Shown here one piece after another: positions 45,229 through 54,764 of a stretch of 64,000 bases of DNA. Position 1 is the first letter of the stretch, and each line of letters opens with the position of its first letter. The position numbers and the translations under genes are program-made. Source of the DNA: Lepas anatifera (lineage: Eukaryota; Arthropoda; Thecostraca; Lepadidae); NCBI GenBank assembly GCA_034440635.1, contig JAOTON010002232.1:270001-334000 (forward strand), in the 5' to 3' direction. A model generated the notes under the pieces. It did no database searches, had not been told where the DNA came from, and was given only the letters and a program-made list of their open reading frames with translations.

Positions 45229-45908
45229 GAAGAATCTCCTGCCAAATTCAGTGTCCAGGGATTGAAACTGCTACTTCCTGATAATATAATCATATCAATA
45301 TCTTAGAGTTATTTTTGCAACACTTCGCGACTCATGACTTGAAATAACCTGCCCTTTGCTTTGCAAGATTAAAAGTAACCAATCCTCTCCAAAAAAATTA
45401 TCTCACACACTTTAGAGGTGGGCAAAGGTGCCTTGCACAGAACCCCTTATAAAAGCCCTTAACTAAGTAAGCGTTAAAGAAACGTTTCTCAATTGTTGTG
45501 TTATGCCTTATTCTAGAGATATGTCGCAATGTGTTCTAAAGGAGTAAACTATTTTCTTATTTTTTCTTAATTAGTGTGGCAAGGTAAGTAAATTCCTGAA
45601 ATTTCGAACACATGTGGCTTATAGGCTAAATCGAGAGAACTTTTTATGTATATTACCTACTATAATGTGTGGCTGTTACTGTCAAAATTCTACAGGGAAT
45701 GTAATGCAAAAACCAATTGATGATTTATTGAGCTTATCGACGCACCAAAGGGGATGGGTGGCTTATCGGACAACAATCTTGTCCTCTAAGCCATTTGTCT
45801 CGGGTTCAAGTCCCGGTGGAGCCTCTGAATAAGTTGATCTGATCACCAAAATCCCTCTCAATGGGTGAGAGTGGGAGACGCCGTATGACCTTGGCAGTTG
45901 GTGCGTCG
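45229..45908. other. spacer between two inverted TTAA elements
   Basis: About 680 bp without a gene, holding the tRNA-like sequence at 45752-45826. It may be the loop of a larger palindromic composite. Confidence 0.4.
45752..45826 (+). repeat. tRNA-Arg-like sequence (pseudogene or SINE)
   Basis: GGTTCAAGTCC at 45803-45813 is a good B box, and GTGGCTTATCGG upstream resembles an A box. The T arm pairs, but the acceptor stem does not close. The overall layout is closest to a tRNA-Arg, which is an impression and not a scored match. Confidence 0.4.
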
Positions 45909-46090
45909 TTAACCCGCGCCCCGGTGGGCCTCTGAGCCAGCCCTCTGGTGGTGGGGGTGTTTGAACATCTTCCTCAAACTCGGCCCCTATGCAGGATAGC
46001 GAAAAAATGCGAACGCGGGTGGATAGCTCATACAAATTCATGAAGAAACTATATTTGCCACTCTTTGGCTCAGGTTAATATTGAGGTCAA

Positions 46091-47171
46091 ACGACCTGCC
46101 ACATGTAGTTTCTACCAAGTGTTTGCTTTTTGCGGACGATTTGAAAACATTCCATCAAGTGAAATCCCAAAATGACGTTTACACTTTACAGAAAGACCTG
46201 GACGCAGTAACAAGTTGGGCTGCTGCCTGGAAGATGAATCTGAACGCCTCAAAATGCAAGTCTTTCAAAATCTCCATAAACGAAATCTCATTGATTCGGC
46301 TTATAAAATCAACGGAACAATTTTGGAGCACGTTTCTTCCATAAAAGATTTGGGAATCATTCTTGACCAAAAGCTTACCTTTTCCGACCATATAAGCTCG
46401 ATGGTTTCCAAAGCAAACAGATAACTCGGTTTATTAATCAGAGCCTTCCAGACAGCCTCCCCTAAATGCAAGCTGAATAAGAAGGCCACATTGGCGGCTT
46501 TTAATGCTAATGTCCGGTCAGTTTTAGAGTATTGTTCAGTGGTTTGGGCTGGAGCCGCAAAATGTCATCTGGATCGTGTAGAAATAATCCAACACACGTT
46601 TTTAATGTGGCTTGCGAACCATGTTGACCCAGCCTGTTCATCATTAGGTTACGAGGAATTGACGAAGTTTTATGATGTTCGTACTTTATTGGCAAGGCGT
46701 GTACAACATGACATCTTATTCACAAGCAAGGTTTTTAGGGGTCTCATCGCATCATCTTATCTTTTGGAATGTTTCTCGCTTCATGTGCCGTCTAGAACTA
46801 CCAGGAATGCTAGTGCACCTTTCTTAGAATGTGGCTTTTTGGTCGAGTGAACACGGTACAATCATGTGTGTTTGTGCGGGCTCCTCGCGTTGGTAATAAC
46901 TTTTTAGCTTTTTTCACTAACTTGCGATATTTTGACGGATTCCATTGGACGACTTAAGAAGTGTATCGCCTCTTTTACGACACCTCAAATAGCTATTTTA
47001 GGTCAGTGACCAGATCGGTTATCTGCGTTTGTTGTGTTTGAAATGTTTTTTTGCGCGTTTTAGGAGTAGGCTGTTGGTGATTATGCATTTTTATCTTCAA
47101 TCGACTTCACCTATAATTGGGTATGTGCCTGTTGGTGATCAATACATATACTATACAATACAATACAATAC
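46091..47171 (+). mobile_element. 5'-truncated LINE fragment with 3' tail
   Basis: Flanked by AGGTCAA at 46084-46090 and 47172-47178, a likely 7-bp duplication. The 3' end carries ACAAT repeats (47150-47171). The coding part starts at the RT catalytic region, CLLFADDLK, and runs through the thumb (SVLEYCSVVWAGAA). It is broken by a frameshift near 46215-46340 and a stop at 46425-46427. It is jockey/CR1-like rather than the I-group of 54765-61583. Confidence 0.8.
46100..46850 (+). pseudogene. reverse transcriptase fragment of the truncated LINE
   Basis: Three frame segments (to 46344, 46215-46424 and 46491-46850) together cover the RT FADD motif, the NASKCK region, the LGIILDQKLTFSDHI region and the LEYCSVVW region, in the order expected for the end of a LINE ORF2. 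A frameshift and an in-frame stop make it non-functional. No endonuclease or finger domain remains. Confidence 0.8.
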
Positions 47172-47979
47172 AGGTCAAGGAGAGTGGGATATTGAGTACC
47201 GTTCTTGGGCTCTAGCGTCTGACAGAATTAAGTTAGAATCATTTTGCGCGCACCATTCGCTTTCTCTCGTCACAGAAAATCAAATGATGTATGATATGAT
47301 CATACTAGGTCAAAACACAAAAATGACCTGACCTTAAGTCAGGCCAAGGTCACTTTTTAACCTAGCATAGTCAGTATGCATATGAATCGACTCGCAGTAG
47401 CAATCTGAGCGCAATTATATAAAAATATAAGCTGTATCACCACTTCATGCAAAGTGGTACCTTAAGTCTGAAAACTGCTTAAATCGCCCCAGATGACATC
47501 TCAGAGGTCACAGGTCAAAAATTGCACCCTGAACCTAGAAAGGGGTCCAGGATACTAGTATTTGGAGAATATGAAGGTATTATCATCTGTATCAGCATAA
47601 GTACAGCCTAATTTCTGTCTTTCCCATGTATTTCCAATGGAGAGGCCATGGTCCATACTTGACCTTAGGTCATCGATATGCAAAATCCCAGAATACATGT
47701 TGTAGCACTCGGTGGGCCAATTATGTGACATAAGTTTCAATCCGATAAATCTACCCATTTTTTACTCATGCTACCTTAAACATTTTTTGAGCTGAGGTCA
47801 CTTGACCTGCGCTGGTGACCTGACCTAAAATGGCCAAACCTTAGAATTTTGGGGCAAGTTGAGGAATTTATCAAGGACAAGGTGTGCCAAGTGTGGCGGC
47901 GCTTTGCGCCGCCGTTTTTCTTGCCGCTGGAAAAACCCATGGCGGTGGTGTTCAAACACCCCCACTGGGCGAGGGTTAA

Positions 47980-48752
47980 CACGCGCCGCATAAAAACAGC
48001 GGCGCTAGCGCCACCATACTTGGCATACCGTTTCTCTCATTATTTTTACAATTGGCGTCAAAATTTTAGGTTTAGGTTATCTCAGGTCAGGTCACCAGTA
48101 TTCGCTGAGCGACCTGACCTCAAAAAAGTTTAAGATAGTATAAGTCAGAACAGGGTGAAATTATTTGATTGAAACTCATACCACATAATGGCCCCACTGA
48201 TTTCTCTAAAACATGTTCCGGTTTTTTTATATCGATGATCTAAGGTCAGGTACGAGCAATGACTTCTCCATTGGAAGTACATGGGAAAAATGGTTTTAAC
48301 TGAATAACTTGATAATGGATGGTGATGGAGCATTTATTTTAACTGCATTAGACTCGTCTTGTCTTTGCAGCTCTAATGATCTGTATTTTATCTAATTTTT
48401 CCTTAACATAACCTCAGTTCAGGTCAAATCCTTGATTTGACCTAGAAAGGTGATATTATATGTCATTCGATTTGGCTTGCTGTGAGAATTACAATGGCTT
48501 AAATTGTTTTGCTCTACCTTGTTTCGAAAAAAACCGAAAACCTTGATTTACATGTTATCCCTATGATGGCATGTTTTGACCTCATGTGACCTGACAAAAA
48601 TAGTTCAAATATTCTCGATAGAGAAGTAGATAGGCTACCCAACGCCGTTCATTGTTTTTTGCTATCTAGCGTAGTTCTCGAGATCTAAGGTGGGGCGGGT
48701 ACCCGCTCCCCCGTCAAAGCGAAGGTGGCCCAGATCCCCGTCAATGCGCGTA
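47980..48752 (+). mobile_element. TTAA-family element, 773 bp
   Basis: Begins CACGCGCCGC after the TTAA at 47976-47979, which is also the end of the preceding element. It ends TCAATGCGCGTA before TTAA 48753-48756. The interior aligns with 43565-44402 and 49581-50421; the right end keeps GCGAAGGTGGCCCAG. Confidence 0.7.
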
Positions 48753-48979
48753 TTAAAACCCAAACAATTATTATTACTCCTTTTTCGGGCTAGTTTGATG
48801 ATTCTAACGAAGGGCTGTGGCCGAATATGTAGTCTCTGCCAAACTTCAACATCAAGGACTCGATGAGAAAGGCCTACTAACAACTTATCAACTTTACAGG
48901 GAACATTTTGATGCAGCGATTTCACTAGAAGTTCCACGCATGCTGCCAGCACAATAACAAATAGATAGGCTAAGCACAT
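48662..48979 (-). CDS. duplicated signal-peptide-like segment, copy 1 (doubtful gene)
   Basis: From the ATG at 48979 on the minus strand the frame opens MCLAYLFVIVLAACV, a plausible signal peptide or membrane anchor, and matches copy 2 at 54171-54377. The upstream DNA (49217-49560) also matches and contains ACCAATCA, a CCAAT-box-like word. The C-terminal part runs into transposon sequence, so the true end or splice site is unknown. It could be a duplicated first exon or part of an unclassified repeat. Confidence 0.25.
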   Translation of the reverse strand: MCLAYLFVIVLAACVELLVKSLHQNVPCKVDKLLVGLSHRVLDVEVWQRLHIRPQPFVRIIKLARKRSNNNCLGFNTRIDGDLGHLRFDGGAGTRPTLDLENYAR

Positions 48980-49576
48980 CCCACCGCGACACCAGCAAGC
49001 AGTTTGACGCACTTTGACTACACCGTGTCCCAGGGTCGTAGCCAAGGGGGCGTTGGGGACAATTCCCCCCTGAGAGCCCGAAGGCCTCCTGAGGACACGA
49101 TTCTGTAACAAGCAGGGCCCTTTTACCTATCAGGGCCATTTTGGCGCTGTCGCAGTGGCCCTTTTCGGGGCGCCGCCCCCCAACACCGCGTGAACGAAAT
49201 CCTGGCTATGCCCCTGTCATGTCCCATCTAATCCACGAACGAGCTCTGAGCGCTGACAGCTGACCGCGTGTGAAGAGAGCATTGTGCTATGCCACGGTAC
49301 AAGCTGGGGCGGGGGCTTCCGGTCGAATAGAACACGATGTTTGACTGGTTGTAGGCTCCAGCGCTGTGATTGGTTGATTCTGAGGCTTCTTTGACGGGAT
49401 TTTCCGTATCTAACGCTTTGTTTTGTCTTCGCACAATGGAGTAGACAGACACTGGTGAAAATTTTTGAACACTTTTTTGTGGATTGCTAATTTGAGAGGA
49501 GCAGTAGAACAAAATGATTTGCCATCGGGTGGTGTTCTGTCTTACTTCCGTTAGGTAAGTTTACGTTTGTTTAATT
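48757..49576. repeat. two-copy repeat, copy 1
   Basis: Matches 54200-54764 plus 61596-61720, in the same orientation. It is interrupted by the miniature element at 49031-49216 and bordered by the TTAA element at 49581. The first part (48780-48830) contains ACGAAGGGCTGTGGCCGAA, related to the hammerhead-like cores elsewhere but lacking CTGATGA. Confidence 0.65.
49031..49216 (-). mobile_element. 186-bp hAT-like miniature element, family B
   Basis: Starts CAGGGTCGTAGCCAAGGGGG and ends TGGCTATGCCCCTG. The flanks CCGTGTCC (49023-49030) and TCATGTCC (49217-49224) match at six of eight. The paralogous copy at 54412-54430 reads straight through CCGTGTCCCGTCTAATCC, giving an empty site. Confidence 0.85.
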
Positions 49577-49580
49577 TTAA

Positions 49581-50421
49581 CACGCGCATTGACGGGGGGC
49601 GGGTACCCGCCCCCCTCGGGTTTTTCGGAGATAGCAGAAAAACGGCGGCGCGTAGCGCCGCCGTACTTGGTGTACCTTTTCCCTCATCATTTTTACAACT
49701 TCTGTGAAAATTTTAAGGTTAGGTCATCTCAGGTCAGGTCACCAGTACAGGTCAAGTGACCCGACCTCAAAAAAAGTTTAAGATAGCATAAGTCGAAGCA
49801 GGGTGAACTTATCCGATTGAAACTCACATCACATAATGGCCCCACCGAGTTCTCTAAAATATGTTCCGGTATTTTTATATCGATGACCTAAGGTCAGGTA
49901 CGAGGCATGACCTCTCCATTGGAAATACATGGGAAAAATGGTTTTTACGGAATAACTCAGTAACGGATGGTGATAGAGCATTTATTTTAGCTGCATTAGA
50001 CTCGCCTGGGCTTTGCGGTTCTAATGATATGCATTTTATATAATTTGACCCTGACCTGACCTCAGGTCAGGTCAAATCCTTGATTTGACCTAGCAAGGTC
50101 AAATTATATATCATTCGATTCGGCTTGCTAAGAGGATTCATATAGTTCAAATCATTTTGCTCTATCTTTACTTATTCAGATTTCATGGCCGAAAAACTGA
50201 ATTTACATGTTATCCCTATGACGGGCATGTTTTGACCTCTCGTGACCTTAAATGTGACCTGACAAAAAAATGGTTCAAATGTTTTCGATGGAGAAGTGGA
50301 TGGGCAGCCCAACACCGTTTACCGTTTTTCGCTACCTACCGTGGTTCTCGAGATCTTAGGGGGGCGGGTACCCGCCCCCCCGTCAATGCGAAGGTGGCTC
50401 AGACCCCCGTCAATGCGCGTG
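49581..50421 (+). mobile_element. TTAA-family element, 841 bp, best-preserved copy
   Basis: Perfect 18-bp terminal repeats CACGCGCATTGACGGGGG sit between TTAA at 49577-49580 and 50422-50425. The paralog at 61605-61640 has a single TTAA (61624-61627), an empty site. The subterminal hairpin at 49642-49664 has a 10-bp stem ACGGCGGCGC and loop GTA. It contains a near-palindromic AGGTCA cluster (50052-50074) and no coding frame. Confidence 0.9.
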
Positions 50422-50523
50422 TTAAGTCATCTTCTGTCTATTTCACTGCGGGGGGAGCAATTGTCAGGCACTGAGGGACATTTCTGCTGACGGGGCAGGG
50501 GTGGCAAACAGCCCCCGAGTTAA

Positions 50524-51316
50524 GACGCGCCCCGCTGGGGTTGTGAGTGTGGTGTGGCCACCCTGTGACCGCCCCTGCCCGGTCGGTATGGTTGGTGCCG
50601 CGGGGCGTTGTTGTTGTTAACGAATACACTTGGCATCGGACACTCATGCTGTGCGGATGTCTCGGAGGAGGCTCGGCGGTTACACGGTTACAGGGGTCCC
50701 TGGCATGGCGCGCCCCGCTGGTGGCGTTTTTGCCCCCTCTGTATCTCGTTTCTCACGAAAGCTAAAGCAAAATTACGGGCGGCGTTCGAAAGCTCTTGAC
50801 AAGGCAAAGAGATTTTATACGAAAATATTTTATGTCAGGTCAATATTGAGGTCAGCATAGGTCAAAGATGGTTCCATAAGCTTACAACAAAGTAGTGTAC
50901 GTTTCTCTCTCTAGATCTGCCCTCAGGAGAGCTAGAGCAATCTTTATGCATCATTGAATTCCTCTCGTTGCAGAAAGTCGTATAATGTATACTATGACCT
51001 TGCTAAGTCAAATAGTGAAAATTACCTGACCTCGAGCTAGGTCAGGGTCACAGGGTGTCCTGGTATGGTCATGTTGCATATTGATGGACTCCCCGTGACA
51101 ATGCAAGCACAATGCAAGCAAAATGAGAGCTTTCTCTCAATTCAGTGAGAAGATATTGGCAAAACAATCAGTCTATGCTCTGTGAACTGATATGACCTTT
51201 GAGAGGCCAGATACTCAAAAACTCAACTTTATGGTCAAGATCTTGGTAAGAATTCGGTTCTCTAGCTACCCCGGAAGAAAAGGTGGGGGCACGAAGGACC
51301 CATCCACTGCGCATGT
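50524..51316. mobile_element. probable TTAA-family element
   Basis: TTAA (50520-50523) precedes GACGCGCCCCGCTGGGG. The right end reads CCATCCACTGCGCATGT before TTAA (51317-51320). The ends are only loosely inverted, so the limits are tentative. AGGTCA words occur from 50835 to 51060. Confidence 0.45.
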
Positions 51317-51458
51317 TTAAATGGCTGGAGGCGAACGCTTGCGAATTTCTGAAAAGCTACAGTTCAAACTCCTTTCCCCGGTCGGCACTGACTGCTGTGA
51401 CAATGGATGAGGCGCTGGCTGGACGAAAAGCAAAGTTTTCCGTCCTTCTCGCTCTTAA

Positions 51459-53617
51459 ACCTTTGCCCGGGTGGGGGGTCTTTTTAGACCCCCTCGGGTT
51501 TTTCCGAAGTGACCAAAAAACGGCGGCGCGCAGCGCCGCCAAACTTAGTCTAGTTGTTCCTTCATAATTTTCATATTTTCCCTGAAAATTTTAGCTCAAG
51601 GTCACATCAGGTCAGGTCACCAAGCCAGATGAAGTGAACTCACCTAAAAAAATGCTTAGGACTGCATAGGGGAGACCGGGGCTGGTTGCATCACGGGTTG
51701 AATGCATCAGGGGCTGTAACTAAAAAAATATTCACTAGAAAACAGTTTAAGCGGGCCCACTAGAACCGCGCACGCGCAATGTCTTTCCGGTGAAGAAACC
51801 AGCGAAGGCGGTCGGCCGATGCCAGGTGGGGAGGCAAAGACTCATTTTTTTAGGGTGAAAGTATTTTTTTGTCTGTTACATTACGTTTTAAATGAAATAC
51901 AAGATAACATGCACGCTGGTCATAAGCCTTGCAGGTCAAAGCGCGTTTCTCCAGTCTTCAATTGAGGCAAAGACTTTTGGCGGGACCTCATGGCTTGTGC
52001 AATATTTGGTGCCACGATTGATTCAGGGCAGGGACGGGGCAAGACGAATCATTTTTCGCGGGGCAGGTTGAAACATTGTTGCAACCTACCCCGGTGCTTA
52101 GTTTTGTTTATGGGAAAATTGAATAGTCATAAGGATGTATTATCGCAATAATTATTGGCATGGGCGTCGAAAGTGGGAGAGGAGCGCGTCACTTTCGAGA
52201 AGCAGGCGCTATATCTGTCACCAATGTGACACTGACACTAAGTAGGTAAGCTCGGAAGGGTATCTGATGGGAAACGTGCCTACCAAGGAAACGTGCCTCC
52301 GCTGAATGGGAAAGGTGCCTACCAATAAAGAGAATCTGACGTTGTATTGTGTTTCTGTGTACTAATTCCTCACGATGCAAGCTGCCCCGGGGACTGATGC
52401 AACTTACCCCGGCATGGGGGCAGTTTGCATCAGGTGCAGAGCTGATTTCAAAAGTGTATTGTGGTAAAATGTATTTGTTTTTGGGAAAAGGTTAACCGTC
52501 GTTTGGTGGAGAAAATAACTATATTTTGAATGGTGGTATCCACTTTTCGATAGATCTTGCGGATTATTAGCTACGGAGGGAAAAGTGAAAAATGATTCAA
52601 CCAGCCCCGGTCTCCCTAACTAAGAGGAGGGTTAATTGATCAAGTTGAAAGTCATACCATATATTGGGCCTACCAGGAGCTACAACAAATGTTCCTGGGT
52701 TTTTATATTGGAGACCTAAGGTCATGTACAGAGAATGACCTTCCCATTGCAAAGGGATGGTGAAAATCACGAAATGAGCTTTTCTCAGTAAGTATCGATG
52801 GAATCAACTTCAAATATCGTTTACAACTTGCTCTTAGCCCATTTCTGAAGTTCATACCAAAAATTTTGACCCGTGACATTTGAAAGGTCACCTTAGGTCA
52901 AATAAACATTTTCCGGTGTTTTTCTCTATAAATTTTGAATAAGCAAAGATAGAACTTTTATTTTGTCATTCAAGTATTTGTATGGTCACTGCAGGTCAAA
53001 TGATATACATCATGACAACCAGGTCAAGTTGGATCAAACCGTTGACCTGGGTCAGGTCAAATCTTAAATTGGACCTGACATAGCAATATCATATATCTTT
53101 CGATTTGTATTGACCAGGGGATTGCAATGGTGCATCAACTATGGCTGTATCTTGCTTGGTTTGGAAGTTATTAGCGAAGAAGGAAACACCCTTATGCATA
53201 GGTGGCCTTGGACATTCCCAAGCACATTCCCAATGTTCAGTGACCTGCAGCTCCCTAGGCTTTGACCTGACTCAAAAATCATTGCCACTGTAATGAAAGA
53301 GCAACTCAAGAGCTTTCGAATGGGGTTCAGAAAATGTTTCTAGCCATCATAGTTTCAGAGATATATGAGGTTTTCTTAGTACACCAAATTAGCCATTTTC
53401 ACCTATTTTGACCTCTGGTAAGTGGTGACCCTGATATTGACCTGACGAGAAAAATGACCGAAGTATTTTGGATATCATTTTTGAAGAGCTTTCGATTGAC
53501 GTTTTACGCTTTCTTCTAACTCTCTAAGTTTTTGAGATCGTGGAGGTCTTTTTTAGCTCCCCTCCCTCCCCACCAAGGTGAAGGTGGCTCGTACGTCCTC
53601 TATTACCCTGGCTCGTA
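51459..53617. mobile_element. TTAA-family element interrupted by a TA-flanked element
   Basis: After TTAA (51455-51458) comes ACCTTTGCCCGGGTGGGGGG and then the hairpin CGGCGGCGCGCAGCGCCGCC. The right side keeps GTGAAGGTGGCTCGTACG near 53580, with the terminal TTAA decayed. AGGTCA words are frequent. It hosts the element at 51669-52616. Confidence 0.5.
51669..52616. mobile_element. 948-bp TA-flanked inverted-repeat element
   Basis: The left end GGGGAGACCGGGGCTGGTTG and the right end read inward GGGAGACCGGGGCTGGTTG are near-identical, each next to TA (51667-51668 and 52617-52618). A TA duplication is typical of Tc1/mariner-type elements. Internal TGCATCAGGGGCTG-like words repeat. No transposase frame. 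Confidence 0.7.
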
Positions 53618-53632
53618 CCCAGGGCATTTTTA

Positions 53633-54103
53633 AGGAAAAGTCAGTGGGGGGCATTTCTTATGCTGGCCATTATAGTGTCTTCAAGGTGTCAATGCCCCAT
53701 TTTGAAGGGGTTTGATAAAACTTAGACACGTTAGTGTTAAAAAATGTTTCCAATTTATTTTTTAGTTATTCAAAGTCTAGAGATTATAGACGCTGCGCAG
53801 GACTGCCGGGTTTATTTCAGCGGAAAAGGTCAAACCGAGTTAGGAAAAAGACCAAAAAGGGGCAAAATTTTATTTCCACTAAAATAGCCAGATAAACACC
53901 ACAAAAGCCAGATTTGAGGCTAAAACGACCCCTAGCGGTAGTCATAAAACCACAGAAAAACTACTTGTTTCACTGTTTAAAACTAATTGTTAACAGTTTG
54001 ATATTGACTTGACGCAATATTTTTAGCACACTACCCATCTAATCAGAAGCCAGGGGTGCCCTTCAAATCACGCGTGGCCATTGAATGATTTTATCCACAT
54101 AAC
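53633..54103 (-). repeat. interspersed repeat, uninterrupted copy
   Basis: Reverse-complement paralog of 690-1489 without the 317-bp insert. No coding frame conserved. Confidence 0.7.
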
Positions 54104-54170
54104 CAGAACATTTTTTGGGATCATCAATCACCCCTCCCCCACTTTTTGACCAACAATTTCCTGATCTCAG

Positions 54171-54377
54171 TCAAAATTGGAGTAAACCGGAAATTTGTGT
54201 AACCAGCTGCTGCGGAAGGCAACGAGGAGCCCAAATTCGAAACGTTTTTGGTACTAACGTGAAAAGTTTGTTGTCAGCCTCAGGTTGAAGTTTTGCTGGC
54301 CCCCTCACTTTTTTGCCGGTGGCGACGCTTATGTATGCTACCACCACAATAATAAATAAAAAGGCTAAGCACTTCAT
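54171..54377 (-). CDS. duplicated signal-peptide-like segment, copy 2 (doubtful gene)
   Basis: From the ATG at 54377 the minus-strand frame begins MKCLAFLFIIVVVAYISVA, a classic signal peptide or anchor, then TGKK. A possible donor, GTGAGG, follows GGCAAAAAA. The frame remains open for 68 codons if unspliced. Upstream, CCAATCA lies at about 54555, and the LINE at 54765 has inserted beyond it. Copy 1 at 48979 shares the start codon and hydrophobic run. Confidence 0.28.
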   Translation of the reverse strand: MKCLAFLFIIVVVAYISVATGKKVRGPAKLQPEADNKLFTLVPKTFRIWAPRCLPQQLVTQISGLLQF

Positions 54378-54764
54378 ACCTCCACACCAGCAAACAGTCT
54401 TACTCACTTTGACTACACCGTGTCCCGTCTAATCCAAGAACGAGCTCTTAGCGCTGACAACTGACTGCGTGTGAAATGAGAGCACCATGCAATGTCCCGG
54501 TACTGGCTGGGATGTGGGCTTCCGGTCGGATAGAACAGGATGTTTGATTGGTTGTAGGCCAGTGTTCTTCTCTACCGTTGTGATTAGTTGATGCTGAGGC
54601 TGCTTTACCGGGATTTCCCGTAACTACGCGCTTTGTTTCGTCTTCGCACGATGGAGTAGACAGCCACGGGTGGAAATTTTTCTAACGCAATTTTTGTGGA
54701 TTGCCAATTTGGGACCAGAAATAGAACAAAGTTATAATTATCGGGTGGTGTTCTGTCTTGTTTT
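54200..54764. repeat. two-copy repeat, copy 2, left part
   Basis: Paralog of 48900-49545. Interrupted at 54765 by the LINE, and resumes at 61584/61596. Confidence 0.65.

Larger units (their letters stand above)
45913..47975 (-). mobile_element. TTAA-family element, inverted copy, interrupted by a LINE fragment
   Basis: Flanked by TTAA at 45909-45912 and 47976-47979, with ends CCCGCGCCCCGGTGG and, read inward from the right, CCCTCGCCCAGTGGGGG. It is the reverse complement of 43424-45224 without that copy's nested insertion. Subtracting the 1081-bp LINE piece leaves about 980 bp. A GC hairpin, GGCGGCGC, TTT, GCGCCGCC, lies at 47897-47915. Confidence 0.7.

Noticed and set aside
45752..45826. 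Functional tRNA-Arg gene
   Set aside because: Good B box and T arm, but the acceptor stem does not close and the anticodon loop is ambiguous.
46091..47171. Same LINE family as 54765-61583
   Set aside because: The RT motif is FADDLK, not FVDDF; the tail is ACAAT repeats, not GAT; and no RNase H segment is present. Treated as a different family.
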